A DNA stretch of 64,000 nucleotides from Caldicellulosiruptor danielii (lineage in GTDB: Bacteria > Bacillota > Thermoanaerobacteria > Caldicellulosiruptorales > Caldicellulosiruptoraceae): positions 1,916,001 to 1,980,000 of the forward strand of contig NZ_CP139957.1 in the NCBI RefSeq assembly GCF_034343125.1, in the 5' to 3' direction. Below are positions 9,083 through 19,300 of this stretch, in pieces. The position numbers and the translations under genes were made by a program. Positions within the stretch are counted from its first letter, which is position 1; each line of letters starts with the position of its first letter. The notes below the pieces were generated by a model, which saw nothing but the letters and a program-made list of their open reading frames with translations, was not told the origin of the DNA and ran no database searches.

Positions 9083-9658
9083 CTAAAAGTTTCTAAAAAC
9101 ATGTTCAATTTTGTACACTCTGGTTATTCGGTTAGCTCCACGTTTATTTATTACAACCTCATATTCTATTACTATCTTTAAATCTGAAACATAAACACAA
9201 TCAAATCTTTCTACAACACCATCTAAGAAGGTGAACGCCACAGGCGACGGAACGCCAGGTCCACTTGAAGATGTCAGGAATTGCTTTGCTATAATTATGC
9301 TCTTGGTATTAGAATCATAAATGAGTTTAATTCTAAAATCAGGACGTGCACTTAATGCTGGTAAATCATTCTGATACACATCCATTACTACTTGCTTTGT
9401 TGTCCCAACCATAGTATAACTTATTGTAGATTGGTCAGACATAGATAACCATTGTTTTAATTGATCATTTAATCTTTTTGCTTCTCCCTCAATTCTGGCA
9501 ATGTTCATATTTTCTTGCGCTACTTTGAAATTCTGAATAAAAAAAGAATAAATTGCGCCAAGTATAATTGCTACAATTGCCACAACTATTATTAGCTCAA
9601 TTAAAGTTAACCCTTTTAATTTAAATCTGCTTTTTACACTTAAAAAATTATATATCAT
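9083..9658 (-). CDS. Prepilin-like protein (minor pilin)
   Basis: 191 residues. An unusually long basic leader of 16 residues ends in KLKG and is followed by LTLIE with Glu+5, then a hydrophobic helix. The C-terminal part resembles the PilW/ComGF class in size, but no domain is certain. The start overlaps the end of the previous prepilin gene by 4 bp, so translation is probably coupled. Confidence 0.85.
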   Translation of the reverse strand: MIYNFLSVKSRFKLKGLTLIELIIVVAIVAIILGAIYSFFIQNFKVAQENMNIARIEGEAKRLNDQLKQWLSMSDQSTISYTMVGTTKQVVMDVYQNDLPALSARPDFRIKLIYDSNTKSIIIAKQFLTSSSGPGVPSPVAFTFLDGVVERFDCVYVSDLKIVIEYEVVINKRGANRITRVYKIEHVFRNF

Positions 9659-10209
9659 TTAACCTCAACACTCCCCGGTGGCAACGCTTTAACAATAACT
9701 CTTTTTTGATAACCACCTGTTGCCCCTCTTACTTTTACCACAAACTCTTTATTTGCATTTTGATAATGATTCTCGTTAGTTCTAAGACCTGGTGAACCCG
9801 CAAAGCGCCACAGTGTTCCAGTTTTATCATAATACAAATATGTAGCAACTGGTCCTGCCCCAGTTACAATTATATCTGAATTTAATTCAACTGCTTTGCT
9901 TTTTATTTCTTTTAATACCGACTCTATTCCTCCTACATATTTAATCAATTGAATTTGCAAATACCTCTCCCCTGTTCCTGGTTCTGGTACAACATAATTA
10001 TTAATTTTCACAAAATATTTGTCATAAACGGCTTCTTTATCCTCGTATTCATATAGAACAGATAACATATCAGACAATCCATTAGCAACATTTCTTACCT
10101 CTGCGCGACGTACAGATGACATATAAGCCGGCACTGCAATTGCCAATAATATAGCAATTATGACAATTACAATTATCATCTCACTCAGGGAAAAACCCTT
10201 ATATTTCAT
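9655..10209 (-). CDS. Prepilin-like protein (minor pilin)
   Basis: 184 residues with the leader MKYKG before FSLSE (Glu+5 kept, Ser at +4), a hydrophobic N-terminal helix and an extracellular domain of about 150 residues. It overlaps both the ComFB gene upstream and the next prepilin downstream by a few bases, giving a tightly coupled block. Probably a minor pilin of the priming complex. Confidence 0.85.
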   Translation of the reverse strand: MKYKGFSLSEMIIVIVIIAILLAIAVPAYMSSVRRAEVRNVANGLSDMLSVLYEYEDKEAVYDKYFVKINNYVVPEPGTGERYLQIQLIKYVGGIESVLKEIKSKAVELNSDIIVTGAGPVATYLYYDKTGTLWRFAGSPGLRTNENHYQNANKEFVVKVRGATGGYQKRVIVKALPPGSVEVK

Positions 10210-10492
10210 CCTTGCAATCCCTTTCTTCGTGTTTCATATTATTTTTCACAATATACGCCGCCACCGCCAATGCTGCAACTATGTCAACCTCATACTGAAT
10301 CTCTAACTCTTTTAATTTAACATAAATCTTACCCTCTTCTGTCACGCAGTAACGAGGTGGAAGTCTATTAAGAGCCAAAGCTATAACATCTGCTTTACAC
10401 TTTTCGCACCTGCAAACATTTAATTCATCAATTATTTTTTCATAATATTTCTGAACAAGCTCTTCCATCATATTCTTTATAGTATACATCAA
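10199..10492 (-). CDS. comFB: ComFB-family protein, possible cyclic-dinucleotide receptor
   Basis: 97 residues with the ComFB pattern: an N-terminal helix (NMMEELV), a cysteine cluster (CRCEKCKADVIALALN), LPPRYCV, and a C-terminal helical stretch (DIVAALAVAAYIV). ComFB was named from the Bacillus competence operon. Homologues in cyanobacteria have been reported to bind cyclic dinucleotides and to control type IV pilus function. Here it lies 4 bp after the prepilin peptidase gene and overlaps a prepilin gene, so it is part of the pilus operon. The link to c-di-GMP is inference from those homologues and from the nearby riboswitch and PilB MshEN motif. Confidence 0.85.
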   Translation of the reverse strand: MMYTIKNMMEELVQKYYEKIIDELNVCRCEKCKADVIALALNRLPPRYCVTEEGKIYVKLKELEIQYEVDIVAALAVAAYIVKNNMKHEERDCKDEI

Positions 10493-10496
10493 TTAC

Positions 10497-11273
10497 CTAC
10501 CTCACTAATATTAACTGATAGTAAAAATCAGCAATCGTCTCACCTGCTATTGTTGATATAAATATGCCAATTGAAAGAAATGGGCCAAATGGAATTTCAC
10601 GTACTTTTCTATTTCGTCTTAAAATAATCTGATTTAGTTTTAATGCTAAAACATATATGAATGCTACCGTAAAAGCTATAAAATTACAAACAATTGCCTG
10701 CCTTACCGAAAATCCTACACCACCTGCCATTAAAAGTAAAACATCCCCTAACCCCATCGCAACGCCACGGGATACAGCATATATAAGCCCAACAAGTAAA
10801 GTATTCAAAATTGAACCCAAAACCATATATAAAATCGAAGATTTAGAAATTCCTTTTATACTAACTTCAAACATAAGCTTCAAAATTGCAAGCAGTAAAA
10901 TGCTTCCTACACTCATTTCGTATGTTTTGAAATCTACGATTGAAATATATAACAACAAACAACCAACCACAAATAATAAAAAAGCCGAAACATTTAATCC
11001 AACAACTTTTATGCTTGCTATTGCAAGAAAACAGCATAAAATTTCGACAGCAGGATACAAAGGTGAAATTGGATTTTTGCAGTACCTGCACTTTCCTCTC
11101 AGGATAATAAAGCTCAATACCGGTATTAAATCATACCATTTCAATGCTTTGCCACAATTAGGACAATGACTCGAGGGGAATATAATAGATTCCCCTCGAG
11201 GTAATCTGTATATACATACATTCAGGAAGCTGCCAATCACCAATCCCAACATTCCTACTATTGCCTCTATCAT
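10497..11273 (-). CDS. pilD: Prepilin peptidase/N-methyltransferase PilD
   Basis: 258 residues, polytopic membrane aspartyl protease. It has the N-terminal methylase domain with two CxxC zinc pairs (CPNC and CRYC). Both catalytic aspartates are present: the VDFKT segment near residue 112 and the GLGD motif near residue 176. It cleaves prepilin leaders after Gly and methylates the new N-terminus. The five class III leaders in this operon are its likely substrates. Confidence 0.93.
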   Translation of the reverse strand: MIEAIVGMLGLVIGSFLNVCIYRLPRGESIIFPSSHCPNCGKALKWYDLIPVLSFIILRGKCRYCKNPISPLYPAVEILCCFLAIASIKVVGLNVSAFLLFVVGCLLLYISIVDFKTYEMSVGSILLLAILKLMFEVSIKGISKSSILYMVLGSILNTLLVGLIYAVSRGVAMGLGDVLLLMAGGVGFSVRQAIVCNFIAFTVAFIYVLALKLNQIILRRNRKVREIPFGPFLSIGIFISTIAGETIADFYYQLILVR

Positions 11274-11326
11274 CTTTTGTATACTCCTTCAGAATGTAAT
11301 AAACTTTACCAAGCAACTCACATAAA

Positions 11327-11767
11327 TTATTTGTAGCTTGGATCAGGAGATGGATAAAGCTCTACAACAGTACCATTAGAATTTTCAGCACCAATTCTTA
11401 ATACTTGATTAGTCGCATCATATTTATAATAAAAATCTCCATTTTTTAACTTTGTCTTTGGAAGTCCACTGCCCAGGTAATCTACAATACCGTTACCAGT
11501 GCTAACAGGGTCCTTATCTTTTATTGTCACCCAGTTATTACCTGTATCATTCAACACATTTCCTTCTGAAACCCATTGCTGAATAGCTGTAGCAATATTC
11601 TTTGCATTTGCCTTGTCAGCTTCAATTTTTGACTTGTTTATCTGTTTTAATACCTGAGGCACTGCAATAGCAATCAAGATTGCAATTATAGCAACAACTA
11701 TAACCATCTCAATCAATGTAAAACCTTTGTGTTTGCTGTTAACCTGCTTTACAAGCCAAGCCATCAT
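11327..11767 (-). CDS. Type IV pilin (major pilin candidate)
   Basis: 146 residues; the leader ends in SKHKG before FTLIE, followed by a classic pilin helix ending in IAVPQ. The size and the KADNAKNIATAIQ-type alpha1-C helix are typical of a GspG/PilA-like major pilin. It forms a tandem pair with the paralogue upstream (11802-12218), which shares the PQVL, NAKNIA/NARHIA and C-terminal ELxPxxDPxY features. Which of the two is more abundant cannot be told from sequence. Confidence 0.9.
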   Translation of the reverse strand: MMAWLVKQVNSKHKGFTLIEMVIVVAIIAILIAIAVPQVLKQINKSKIEADKANAKNIATAIQQWVSEGNVLNDTGNNWVTIKDKDPVSTGNGIVDYLGSGLPKTKLKNGDFYYKYDATNQVLRIGAENSNGTVVELYPSPDPSYK

Positions 11768-11801
11768 CTTTTAAATCGCCCCCTCTTTTTTTTAAAATTT
11801 T

Positions 11802-12218
11802 TTAGTAATTAGGATCAACATTTGGAAAAAGCTCATAAAAGTCTGTTCCATCACCACTATAAACTTTTAGTACAGTATCAAGTTTATAGTAGAAACAGTA
11901 GGAACGCCGGTAAATTGGTCTTGGCAAGCCTCCTGAAATATAATCACTCAGCTTAAGACTATAGGGAGCACTTAAAGTTACAACATCTGAGTCAATTTTA
12001 TGAAAATTGCTATCAGGTATCAGCACCTTTAAATTTTGCCCACTCTCTTGCTCGAAAAGGTAAAAAGCATATGCAATATGCCTTGCATTTTGTATATCGG
12101 CTGCCCTTCTTGCCTTATTTATATTTCTCAAAACCTGCGGTGTGGCTATTGCAACAATTACCCCTAAGATAGCAACCACTACTACCAGCTCAATCAACGT
12201 AAATCCTTTTCTTCTCAA
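11802..12218 (-). CDS. Type IV pilin, paralogue of the next gene
   Basis: 138 residues, leader MRRKG before FTLIE (Glu+5), then a VVVVAILGVIVAIATPQ helix. The C-terminal ending (YELFPNVDPNY) parallels that of the neighbouring pilin (VELYPSPDPSYK). It sits 39 bp after pilC. Either this or the 146-residue pilin is the main pilus subunit. Confidence 0.9.
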   Translation of the reverse strand: MRRKGFTLIELVVVVAILGVIVAIATPQVLRNINKARRAADIQNARHIAYAFYLFEQESGQNLKVLIPDSNFHKIDSDVVTLSAPYSLKLSDYISGGLPRPIYRRSYCFYYKLDTVLKVYSGDGTDFYELFPNVDPNY

Positions 12219-12257
12219 GTTTAATACTCCCCCACATTTTTGTGCAATTTTGAAATT

Positions 12258-13469
12258 TTACGCACCAACACTTCCATATAATTTGAATATAGGCAAAATT
12301 ATTGACGCAAGTAAAAACCCTACCATGATAGCAAGCAGAACAATAACTATCGGCTCAAAAATTGATGTTAGCCTTGTCACTTGATTCTCAACTTCATTTT
12401 CATAGTAATCGGCTGCCTTATTCAGCATGTACTCTAAATTACCACTCTCTTCACCAGTTCTTATCATTATCTCAACAAGCTTTGGAAAAATTTTTACCTC
12501 AGAAATTGGATAGCTTAAACCTTCACCTCTTTGGACCCTCTCTATAACCTCTTCGAATTTCTTCTCTACGAATATATTTGTCATGACATTCTTTGTGGTC
12601 TCAAGAGCTATCACTATACTGACGCCAGCTGCTGTCATTGTGCCAAGCGTTCTTGTAAACCTCGCTACAATCTGTCCAAGGATAATTCTACCTATAACTG
12701 GAATTTGAAGTTTGAACTTATCTATATAAAATCCACCTTTGTCGGTTTTTCTAATTACCTTGTAAGCTACCACTAATAAAATGCATACTATAATTATTAA
12801 AATAAAATTGTTTCTCATAAAATTGGAGCTAGAGATTATGAACCTTGTGGTTGCAGGCAGCTCAACATTAAGCTCGCTAAAAATCCCTACAAAAGTCGGT
12901 ACCACAAATGTGAGCATTATTATCAATACACCTATTGCAACAAGAATAACAATTGCCGGGTATATCAAGGCATTTATAATTTTCTGGCGTAATTTTAACT
13001 CCTTTTCAAACTGAGTAGCCATTCTATCAAGTGCCTGATCAACAGAACCTGACATTTCACCAGCTTCAATCATGTTTATCAAAATTGGTGGGAAACATTC
13101 AGCTTTTTCTGCCAAAGCTCTTGATAACATTGTTCCACTTTGCACTCTTTTATATATATCTTCTAATACCTTTCCCAAATACTTTCCTTTGAACTGCTCA
13201 ACAATAACATCTAACGCACTTACCATTGGTATACCCGCCATAAGCATTGTTGCAAACTGGCGACAAAACACTGCTAAGTCTTTTATAGGTATCTTTTTTC
13301 GCAACTGAACTGAAATATCTTTTTGCCATACTCCCTTTTCCCGCAAGTCTATTATATATAGCTGACGCCTCTTCAGGCTTTCTGCTGCAAGCTCAATTGT
13401 ATCTGCCAATATTGTCCCCTCAACATTTTTCCCACTACTATCTACCGCTTTGTAAACAAATTCCGGCAT
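12258..13469 (-). CDS. pilC: Type IV pilus platform protein PilC (GspF family)
   Basis: 403 residues with two GspF domains (about 70-190 and 275-395), each a helical bundle. Membrane helices lie near residues 170-190 and 220-240 and at the C-terminus (PIVIVLLAIMVGFLLASIILPIF). The conserved motifs FCRQFATMLMAGIP and FTRTLGTMTAAGVSI are present. PilC is the cytoplasmic-membrane platform that couples PilB and PilT to pilin insertion. Gene order pilB-pilT-pilC is standard. Confidence 0.95.
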   Translation of the reverse strand: MPEFVYKAVDSSGKNVEGTILADTIELAAESLKRRQLYIIDLREKGVWQKDISVQLRKKIPIKDLAVFCRQFATMLMAGIPMVSALDVIVEQFKGKYLGKVLEDIYKRVQSGTMLSRALAEKAECFPPILINMIEAGEMSGSVDQALDRMATQFEKELKLRQKIINALIYPAIVILVAIGVLIIMLTFVVPTFVGIFSELNVELPATTRFIISSSNFMRNNFILIIIVCILLVVAYKVIRKTDKGGFYIDKFKLQIPVIGRIILGQIVARFTRTLGTMTAAGVSIVIALETTKNVMTNIFVEKKFEEVIERVQRGEGLSYPISEVKIFPKLVEIMIRTGEESGNLEYMLNKAADYYENEVENQVTRLTSIFEPIVIVLLAIMVGFLLASIILPIFKLYGSVGA

Positions 13470-13539
13470 ATCTCACTACTCTCCTTAACATCCCAAATTT
13501 ATTCGTCACACCACCAAACTTAAAAAGCATTTGAAAAGC

Positions 13540-14595
13540 TTATGCACTGAGTAGTCTTTGCATAAAATCAAAGTCAGTAGCATAATTGAATGCATCTTCA
13601 CGACTGATAAGCCCTCTTTTGTACAAGTCTATGAGTGACTGTTCCATTGTTATCATGCCCTGTCGCTGATGGGTCTGAATAATTGACTGAATCTGATATG
13701 TTTTAGCCTCCCTTATGAGGTTTCTTATTGCTGGATTTACTATCATTACCTCTGTCGCAACAACTCTACCTTTACCATCTCGACGGGTCAAAAGTTGCTG
13801 AGAAACAACTCCCTGTAAAACTGTTGATAGCTGAATTCTTATCTGTTGTTGCTGATGCGGTGGAAAAACGTCAATTATACGGTCTATTGTCTTCGCAGCT
13901 CCAATTGTGTGAAGTGTGGAAAACACAAGATGCCCTGTTTCAGCAGCTGTTAAAGCTATCGCAATTGTCTCTAAATCCCTCATCTCTCCGACAAGGATTA
14001 CGTCAGGATCTTCTCTCAAAGCTGCCCTCAGCGCATTTGCAAAACTGAGTGTGTCACTCCCTATTTCTCTTTGGTTAATAATACTTTTGTTATGCCTGTG
14101 CAAATATTCTATTGGATCCTCTAAGGTTATTATATGTACATCTCTTTCTTTATTGATTATATCAATCAATGATGCCAGAGTTGTGGATTTTCCTGAACCA
14201 GTTGGACCTGTAACTAAAACAAGTCCTTTGTTCAATTTTGTAAATTCCTTCAATACTGGTGGAAGGCCAAGTGTCTCAAATGGTGGTATATTTACTGGAA
14301 TCACTCTAAAAGCTATAGAATATGAACCTCTTTGTTTATAAACATTTACTCTGAATCTGCTTACGCCTTTTATGCTGTAAGAAAAGTCTATCTCACCTTT
14401 CTGCTCAAGAATTTTAAACTGATTTTCATTAGTAATCTGTCGCACAAACTCCTCTACCATTTCAGGCGTCAAAATTGAATCGTCTGTCCGTACCAATCTA
14501 CCGTGAATTCGATAAATTGGAGGAACACCTGGTGTAATATGTATATCTGTTGCCTCTTTGAGAAATGCTTCTTTGAGAATTGAATTAATATCCAT
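13540..14595 (-). CDS. pilT: Pilus retraction ATPase PilT
   Basis: 351 residues, cytoplasmic hexameric motor. Walker A GPTGSGKSTT lies near residue 131. Walker B and the Asp and His boxes follow (LREDPDVILVGEMRD, TGHLVFSTLHT). The C-terminal AIRNLIREAK motif is diagnostic of PilT and needed for retraction. Its presence predicts dynamic pili (twitching, adhesion under tension or DNA uptake) rather than a static secretion pseudopilus. Confidence 0.96.
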   Translation of the reverse strand: MDINSILKEAFLKEATDIHITPGVPPIYRIHGRLVRTDDSILTPEMVEEFVRQITNENQFKILEQKGEIDFSYSIKGVSRFRVNVYKQRGSYSIAFRVIPVNIPPFETLGLPPVLKEFTKLNKGLVLVTGPTGSGKSTTLASLIDIINKERDVHIITLEDPIEYLHRHNKSIINQREIGSDTLSFANALRAALREDPDVILVGEMRDLETIAIALTAAETGHLVFSTLHTIGAAKTIDRIIDVFPPHQQQQIRIQLSTVLQGVVSQQLLTRRDGKGRVVATEVMIVNPAIRNLIREAKTYQIQSIIQTHQRQGMITMEQSLIDLYKRGLISREDAFNYATDFDFMQRLLSA

Positions 14596-14649
14596 GCGTA
14601 TTTAATTCCTCCTTCCCCTAAGCTCCCCTCTTGTTATTACTTCACAGTA

Positions 14650-16362
14650 CTATTCTAAGGCATAAGTAATTTTAAGATATTCTTCAACTGATGTAATTCC
14701 ATTCAAAACTCTCTCTTTGCACGCTTCTCGCAGTGTCTTCATCCCCTGTTTGACAGCAAGTTCCTTTATCTCTTCACTGCTGACATCTTTTTTGTTTATA
14801 AGTTTTCTCAACTCTTTTGTCACAATCAGAATTTCATATACACCTGTTCTACCATAGTAACCTTTTTTATCACATATATGACATCCTCTTTTTCTGTGTA
14901 ATTTTACATTCTCGTCTTGCTTTATGTCAAGAAGAATTTTTTCTTCTTCTGATGGCTCATAAGGCTCTTTACAGTATGGACACAGTTTTCTTACCAATCT
15001 CTGTGATATTACTCCTACCAACGAAGAGCTTATCAAAAAGTTTTCTATCCCCATGTCAACCAACCTTGTAATTGCACTTGCTGCATCATTTGTATGAATG
15101 GTTGACAACACTAAATGCCCTGTAATAGCAGCCCTAATTGCCATGTCAGCTGTCTCTCTGTCTCGGATCTCACCAATCATAATTATATCCGGGTCCTGTC
15201 GCAAGATTGATCTCAGCGCCGCTGCAAATGTTAGTCCTGCTTTGGTGTTGACTTCAACTTGATTAATACCTTCTATAGTACTTTCAACAGGATCCTCAAC
15301 GGTTATTATGTTGCGTGTTCCAGTGTTAAGCTCGTTTAAAATAGTATAAAGCGTAGTAGACTTACCACTACCGGTAGGACCACAGACCAAGATTATCCCA
15401 TGTGGCGCAGCAATCAGCTTGTTATATTTCTCTTCGTCCTCTTCGGTCAAGCCAAGCTCAGTTTTAGAACGCACAAATGCACTTTTGTCTATCACACGCA
15501 CAACAATCTTTTCACCATAAACACAAGGCAACGATGAGATTCTCATGTCATATATTTTATCCGAAAAAATGTAAGTTGTTCGCCCATCTTGGGGTATTCT
15601 CTTTTCCGCAATGTCCATATTACCTACAATTTTAATCCTTGCCACCAATGATGATAATATACCAATATCTAACTTTAAAACATCATACAATACACCATCT
15701 ATTCTGTATCTAACTTTTATCTCGTTCTCAAATGGTTCAATATGAATGTCGCTTGCACGCGATGTAATAGCTTGTTCAAAAATCGAATTGACAAGCCTTA
15801 CAATAGGTCCTTCAGTTCCATCTTCCAAACCAAGCTGGAATCGAGGCGTAACAGTAGCTCTTTTGGCTTGGCTGTCCTTTTCTGTACTCTCTTTTTGCAA
15901 CTCTTCAGCTGCTTTTAAAGCTTCTTGCTTACCATAGAATCTTTCAATCGCACGTTTAATATCGGATGCCTTGGCGATTCGTGGCCGCACTCTTCTGCCT
16001 GAATAAATCTCAATATCCTCCATCGCAAATATGTTGAGAGGGTCGGCCATTGCTACAATTAAGCTTCCATCTTCGGCAAAACTTACCGGCAAAACGGTAT
16101 GCCTTCGTGCAATTGACTCAGAAATCGTTTCAACTGCCTTAGGGTCAATTGGATATACATCTAATTTTATGTGAGGTATCCCTAACTGAAACTCTAAAAT
16201 CTCTATTAGCTCATCTTCTGTTATATAGCCTTTCTCAACCAGTATCTCGCCCAATTTTTTATTGGTCTGCTTTTGAATTTTAAGTGCTTCTTCCAGTTGC
16301 TGAGGTGTAATTATCTTTGCCTCTACTAAAACATCTCCAATTCTCTTTCTTTCTCTTGGCAA
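14650..16362 (-). CDS. pilB: Pilus extension ATPase PilB with tandem c-di-GMP-binding MshEN motifs
   Basis: 570 residues. Residues 7-30 (RIGDVLVEAKIITPQQ, LEEALKIQ) and 36-59 (KLGEILVEKGYITEDE, LIEILEFQ) are two 24-residue motifs separated by exactly 5 residues. That is the layout of the MshEN domain, known to bind c-di-GMP in MshE and related ATPases. The GspE-type ATPase core follows, with Walker A GPTGSGKSTT near residue 330, the LRQDPDIIMIGEIRD Walker B/Asp box, TGHLVLSTIHT, and a C-terminal zinc site (CPYC and CHIC). It drives pilus assembly. Extension is therefore predicted to depend on c-di-GMP. Confidence 0.95.
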   Translation of the reverse strand: MPRERKRIGDVLVEAKIITPQQLEEALKIQKQTNKKLGEILVEKGYITEDELIEILEFQLGIPHIKLDVYPIDPKAVETISESIARRHTVLPVSFAEDGSLIVAMADPLNIFAMEDIEIYSGRRVRPRIAKASDIKRAIERFYGKQEALKAAEELQKESTEKDSQAKRATVTPRFQLGLEDGTEGPIVRLVNSIFEQAITSRASDIHIEPFENEIKVRYRIDGVLYDVLKLDIGILSSLVARIKIVGNMDIAEKRIPQDGRTTYIFSDKIYDMRISSLPCVYGEKIVVRVIDKSAFVRSKTELGLTEEDEEKYNKLIAAPHGIILVCGPTGSGKSTTLYTILNELNTGTRNIITVEDPVESTIEGINQVEVNTKAGLTFAAALRSILRQDPDIIMIGEIRDRETADMAIRAAITGHLVLSTIHTNDAASAITRLVDMGIENFLISSSLVGVISQRLVRKLCPYCKEPYEPSEEEKILLDIKQDENVKLHRKRGCHICDKKGYYGRTGVYEILIVTKELRKLINKKDVSSEEIKELAVKQGMKTLREACKERVLNGITSVEEYLKITYALE

Positions 16363-16389
16363 AATAATCTCCCCTCTTTTCCCTTATTT

Positions 16390-19300
16390 CTATGTTCCTA
16401 ATTCACTCTCAGCAAAATTGTTTCTTTTCGTGGTTATTTTTATCATTACGTCATTATTGTCAATTTTTGACTCAAACATCATGTTTGGTTTATATAATAC
16501 GTAAACTTTCCATTCTGTTTGATTTATATCTTGCACAATTGCAGAATACAAAACATTATTTGAAGTTAGCTTGAGAGAATTAGAAGTTACAAAAGCTGCG
16601 CTTTGTGGAATTATAGCAATTAGCAAACCATTATCTTCAAATTTCAAGATTTGCACTTTATTGCTTTCAACATTTTGTATCTTGATATATTCATCCTCAA
16701 CCAAGATTTCACAATGTTTAACTTCAAAAATAAGTTTTATAACATTGTTCTCTACTACTACTTGCCAAAATGCATAAGCATGCTCTATGGACAAAATAAG
16801 TACTTTTTCGCTGCTTATATAATCTATACTTTTGATAACTTTCCTTGATTTGGTATTCCACACAATATCTTTTTCTTTAGTTAATACCTCTCCTAACAAG
16901 ATGTTAAGTTTTCCATCTTCTTTTTCAACCTTCTGTGGTTTAATTCCACCTCTGTTGAAATGCAACTCAACATGCACCAGCTCTTCGTTAACTTCTTTAA
17001 CTTCAACCTTTTCAAGAACAGGGCATTTTTCAACTGTCAAAAATATTTTATCTTCTTTCTTTTCTACAGAGTATCTGACTTGGTCAGCAGTATCAATCAA
17101 CATTTTATAACCATTTTCCTGAGCTACCTGATATCTTTTGACAACCTTGCTTTGCAAATATTTGATTCCTTTTTCAATGTATATATCCCTTCTTCTTATT
17201 TTTATGATTAACATATTATTTTCATCGTCTTTTATAACTTCCACATCATCGTAATCTATCCGGGACAGTTCAAATACCACCATATCGCCTTCAATAACTG
17301 GATTAACTGTTACAACTTGTGCTTCAAACTCAACAATTATGTTTGAACCCTCTAATCTTACATTAAAGTCTTCCACTTTGCTATAAATATTTATTATCAC
17401 ATCTTCCTCTTGCTCATAGAACTCTACCCGTTCAACACAGCCTTCTCTGAATTCAACTATTGGTTGCTCAATATTACATAAAGAAGCAGTTAAAACTTTA
17501 ATAGTAACAGCACCCTTTTCTTTGTCTTTTTCTGCTAAATACTTTATTTCTCCCTCACCTTTGAGAGTTAAAGATGCTTTTGGACCATTTTCTTCATATT
17601 CAAATGCTTTGATTTTATTCAACTTTCTATATGGTATTATAAATAGGTTTGTTGACGTCCTATCTTTTGACAATGCAATCTCGATTTTACTCTTATTTTT
17701 AAGAACAATTGTTCCACTATATCCCTTGCCCACTCTTTCTATTTCAATAGAACTAAATGTTTCAAATTGCTCACTGTTTAAAATAGGGTCTTTCAATAAA
17801 TTTACATATTTGTTATTGATATAAAACTCAATCGTGTTTTGAATTTGGTTGTGGTTAATTTCAATCTCCTCAGGAAGTATATTTTGAAATACAATGCATT
17901 CCTGGAACAAATTGTAGAGCACAAAAGCTTTGTTAGGTTTTATTGAAATAAACGTTCTGCCTTTTTCTTTTACAACCGAAATCCTTTTTACTGGTGAGCA
18001 GATGACAAGATACGACTGGCCTTTTTCCCTATCTTCAACTATTTTAAGACTTTCAAGATATTCCTCTTCGAATTCAAAACTTCTCTCAAGCAACGTTTTT
18101 GCCACAATATAACCATGCAAATAGGCATATGCAACCCCGTTCTCGGTATCATGCTCCAATACTACAGGCACAGTACTTGAGTTTGTTATAAGTTCTATTA
18201 GTGTTTCCTCGTCAGAATGATGTATTAAGACATCTTTCAAAATATTTACTTCCACAAATTTTATTCCAACCGATGTTCTTCCTTCAATAATTTCATATCT
18301 TGCTTCCTTGTATAAAATAACTTTTACATCATATCCCTTTTCACTCTTTTCTACTATATATCTGTCTACTATTAAATCCTCTACTTTAGTTTCTCCCTCA
18401 TTAAATATTATGTCACTGGTAGAAATCCTGATGGTGTATTCTTTCTCGGAGATAGCATCAACTTGAATACTGGAAGGCACCACATTATCTATCATTATGA
18501 ATTTATTATTCTTACTGTAGGAAATAACTCCCTTGCTTCTTCTGAGAACTATTGATATCTTCCCTTCTCTTTCACGAATATCAAACTTTTTAGCTTTTGT
18601 TAGGACCATAATATATACATTTCCATTTATTTCTTTTACTTCTACTTTCTCAACAAGACTATTCTCAAATGTATACTCATGTTTGACACTTGATGCTACA
18701 AAGCACTCCTCGATAGTAACTATTACTCCATTCCCTAATTTCATTCTCCCCACATTGTAAGCTATTTCTTTGTTTGCACAAATTGAAAGGATATCTTCTC
18801 CACCTTTCTGCTCAAATTCAATATCAGTCACAATACCAACATCTATCTCCTCACCTTTGTCTTCGTCGTAAGAAACACCTGTAGTACTTCCTTCTTTTTC
18901 ATCCTCAATAAACTCATCTGACACACCCATCTTTGTCTCTATCAAATCTAAAACTTTTTCGCTGATTTCTTGCTGAATATTTGTTTCATTTCTTTTTTCT
19001 GAGAGATCTTGGGTCAATTCTGGAACATCTGAAATTTCAGTTGTATCAACTTTACTTTTACCTTCCTCACCTTCAACTTTTACGAATTCATCAATTTTAG
19101 CAACTTCCTCGTTTTTGCTTTCATCCTCCACACCAGGTGTTTCAATTGTCGCTTGACTTAATTCTTTCTGACCTATACTTTCCTCGTTTGTCATATTTCT
19201 TTCAATCTGAGACAATGCTTGAATATTTTTCTCTACTTTTTTCAGAACCTCTTCAACTTTTTCCCGGGAAAACGGTTTGGTGATGTAATTTGTTGCTCCA

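Noticed and set aside
10657-11169. 170-codon plus-strand reading frame
   Set aside because: It is antisense to pilD, with low-complexity composition and no plausible start signal.
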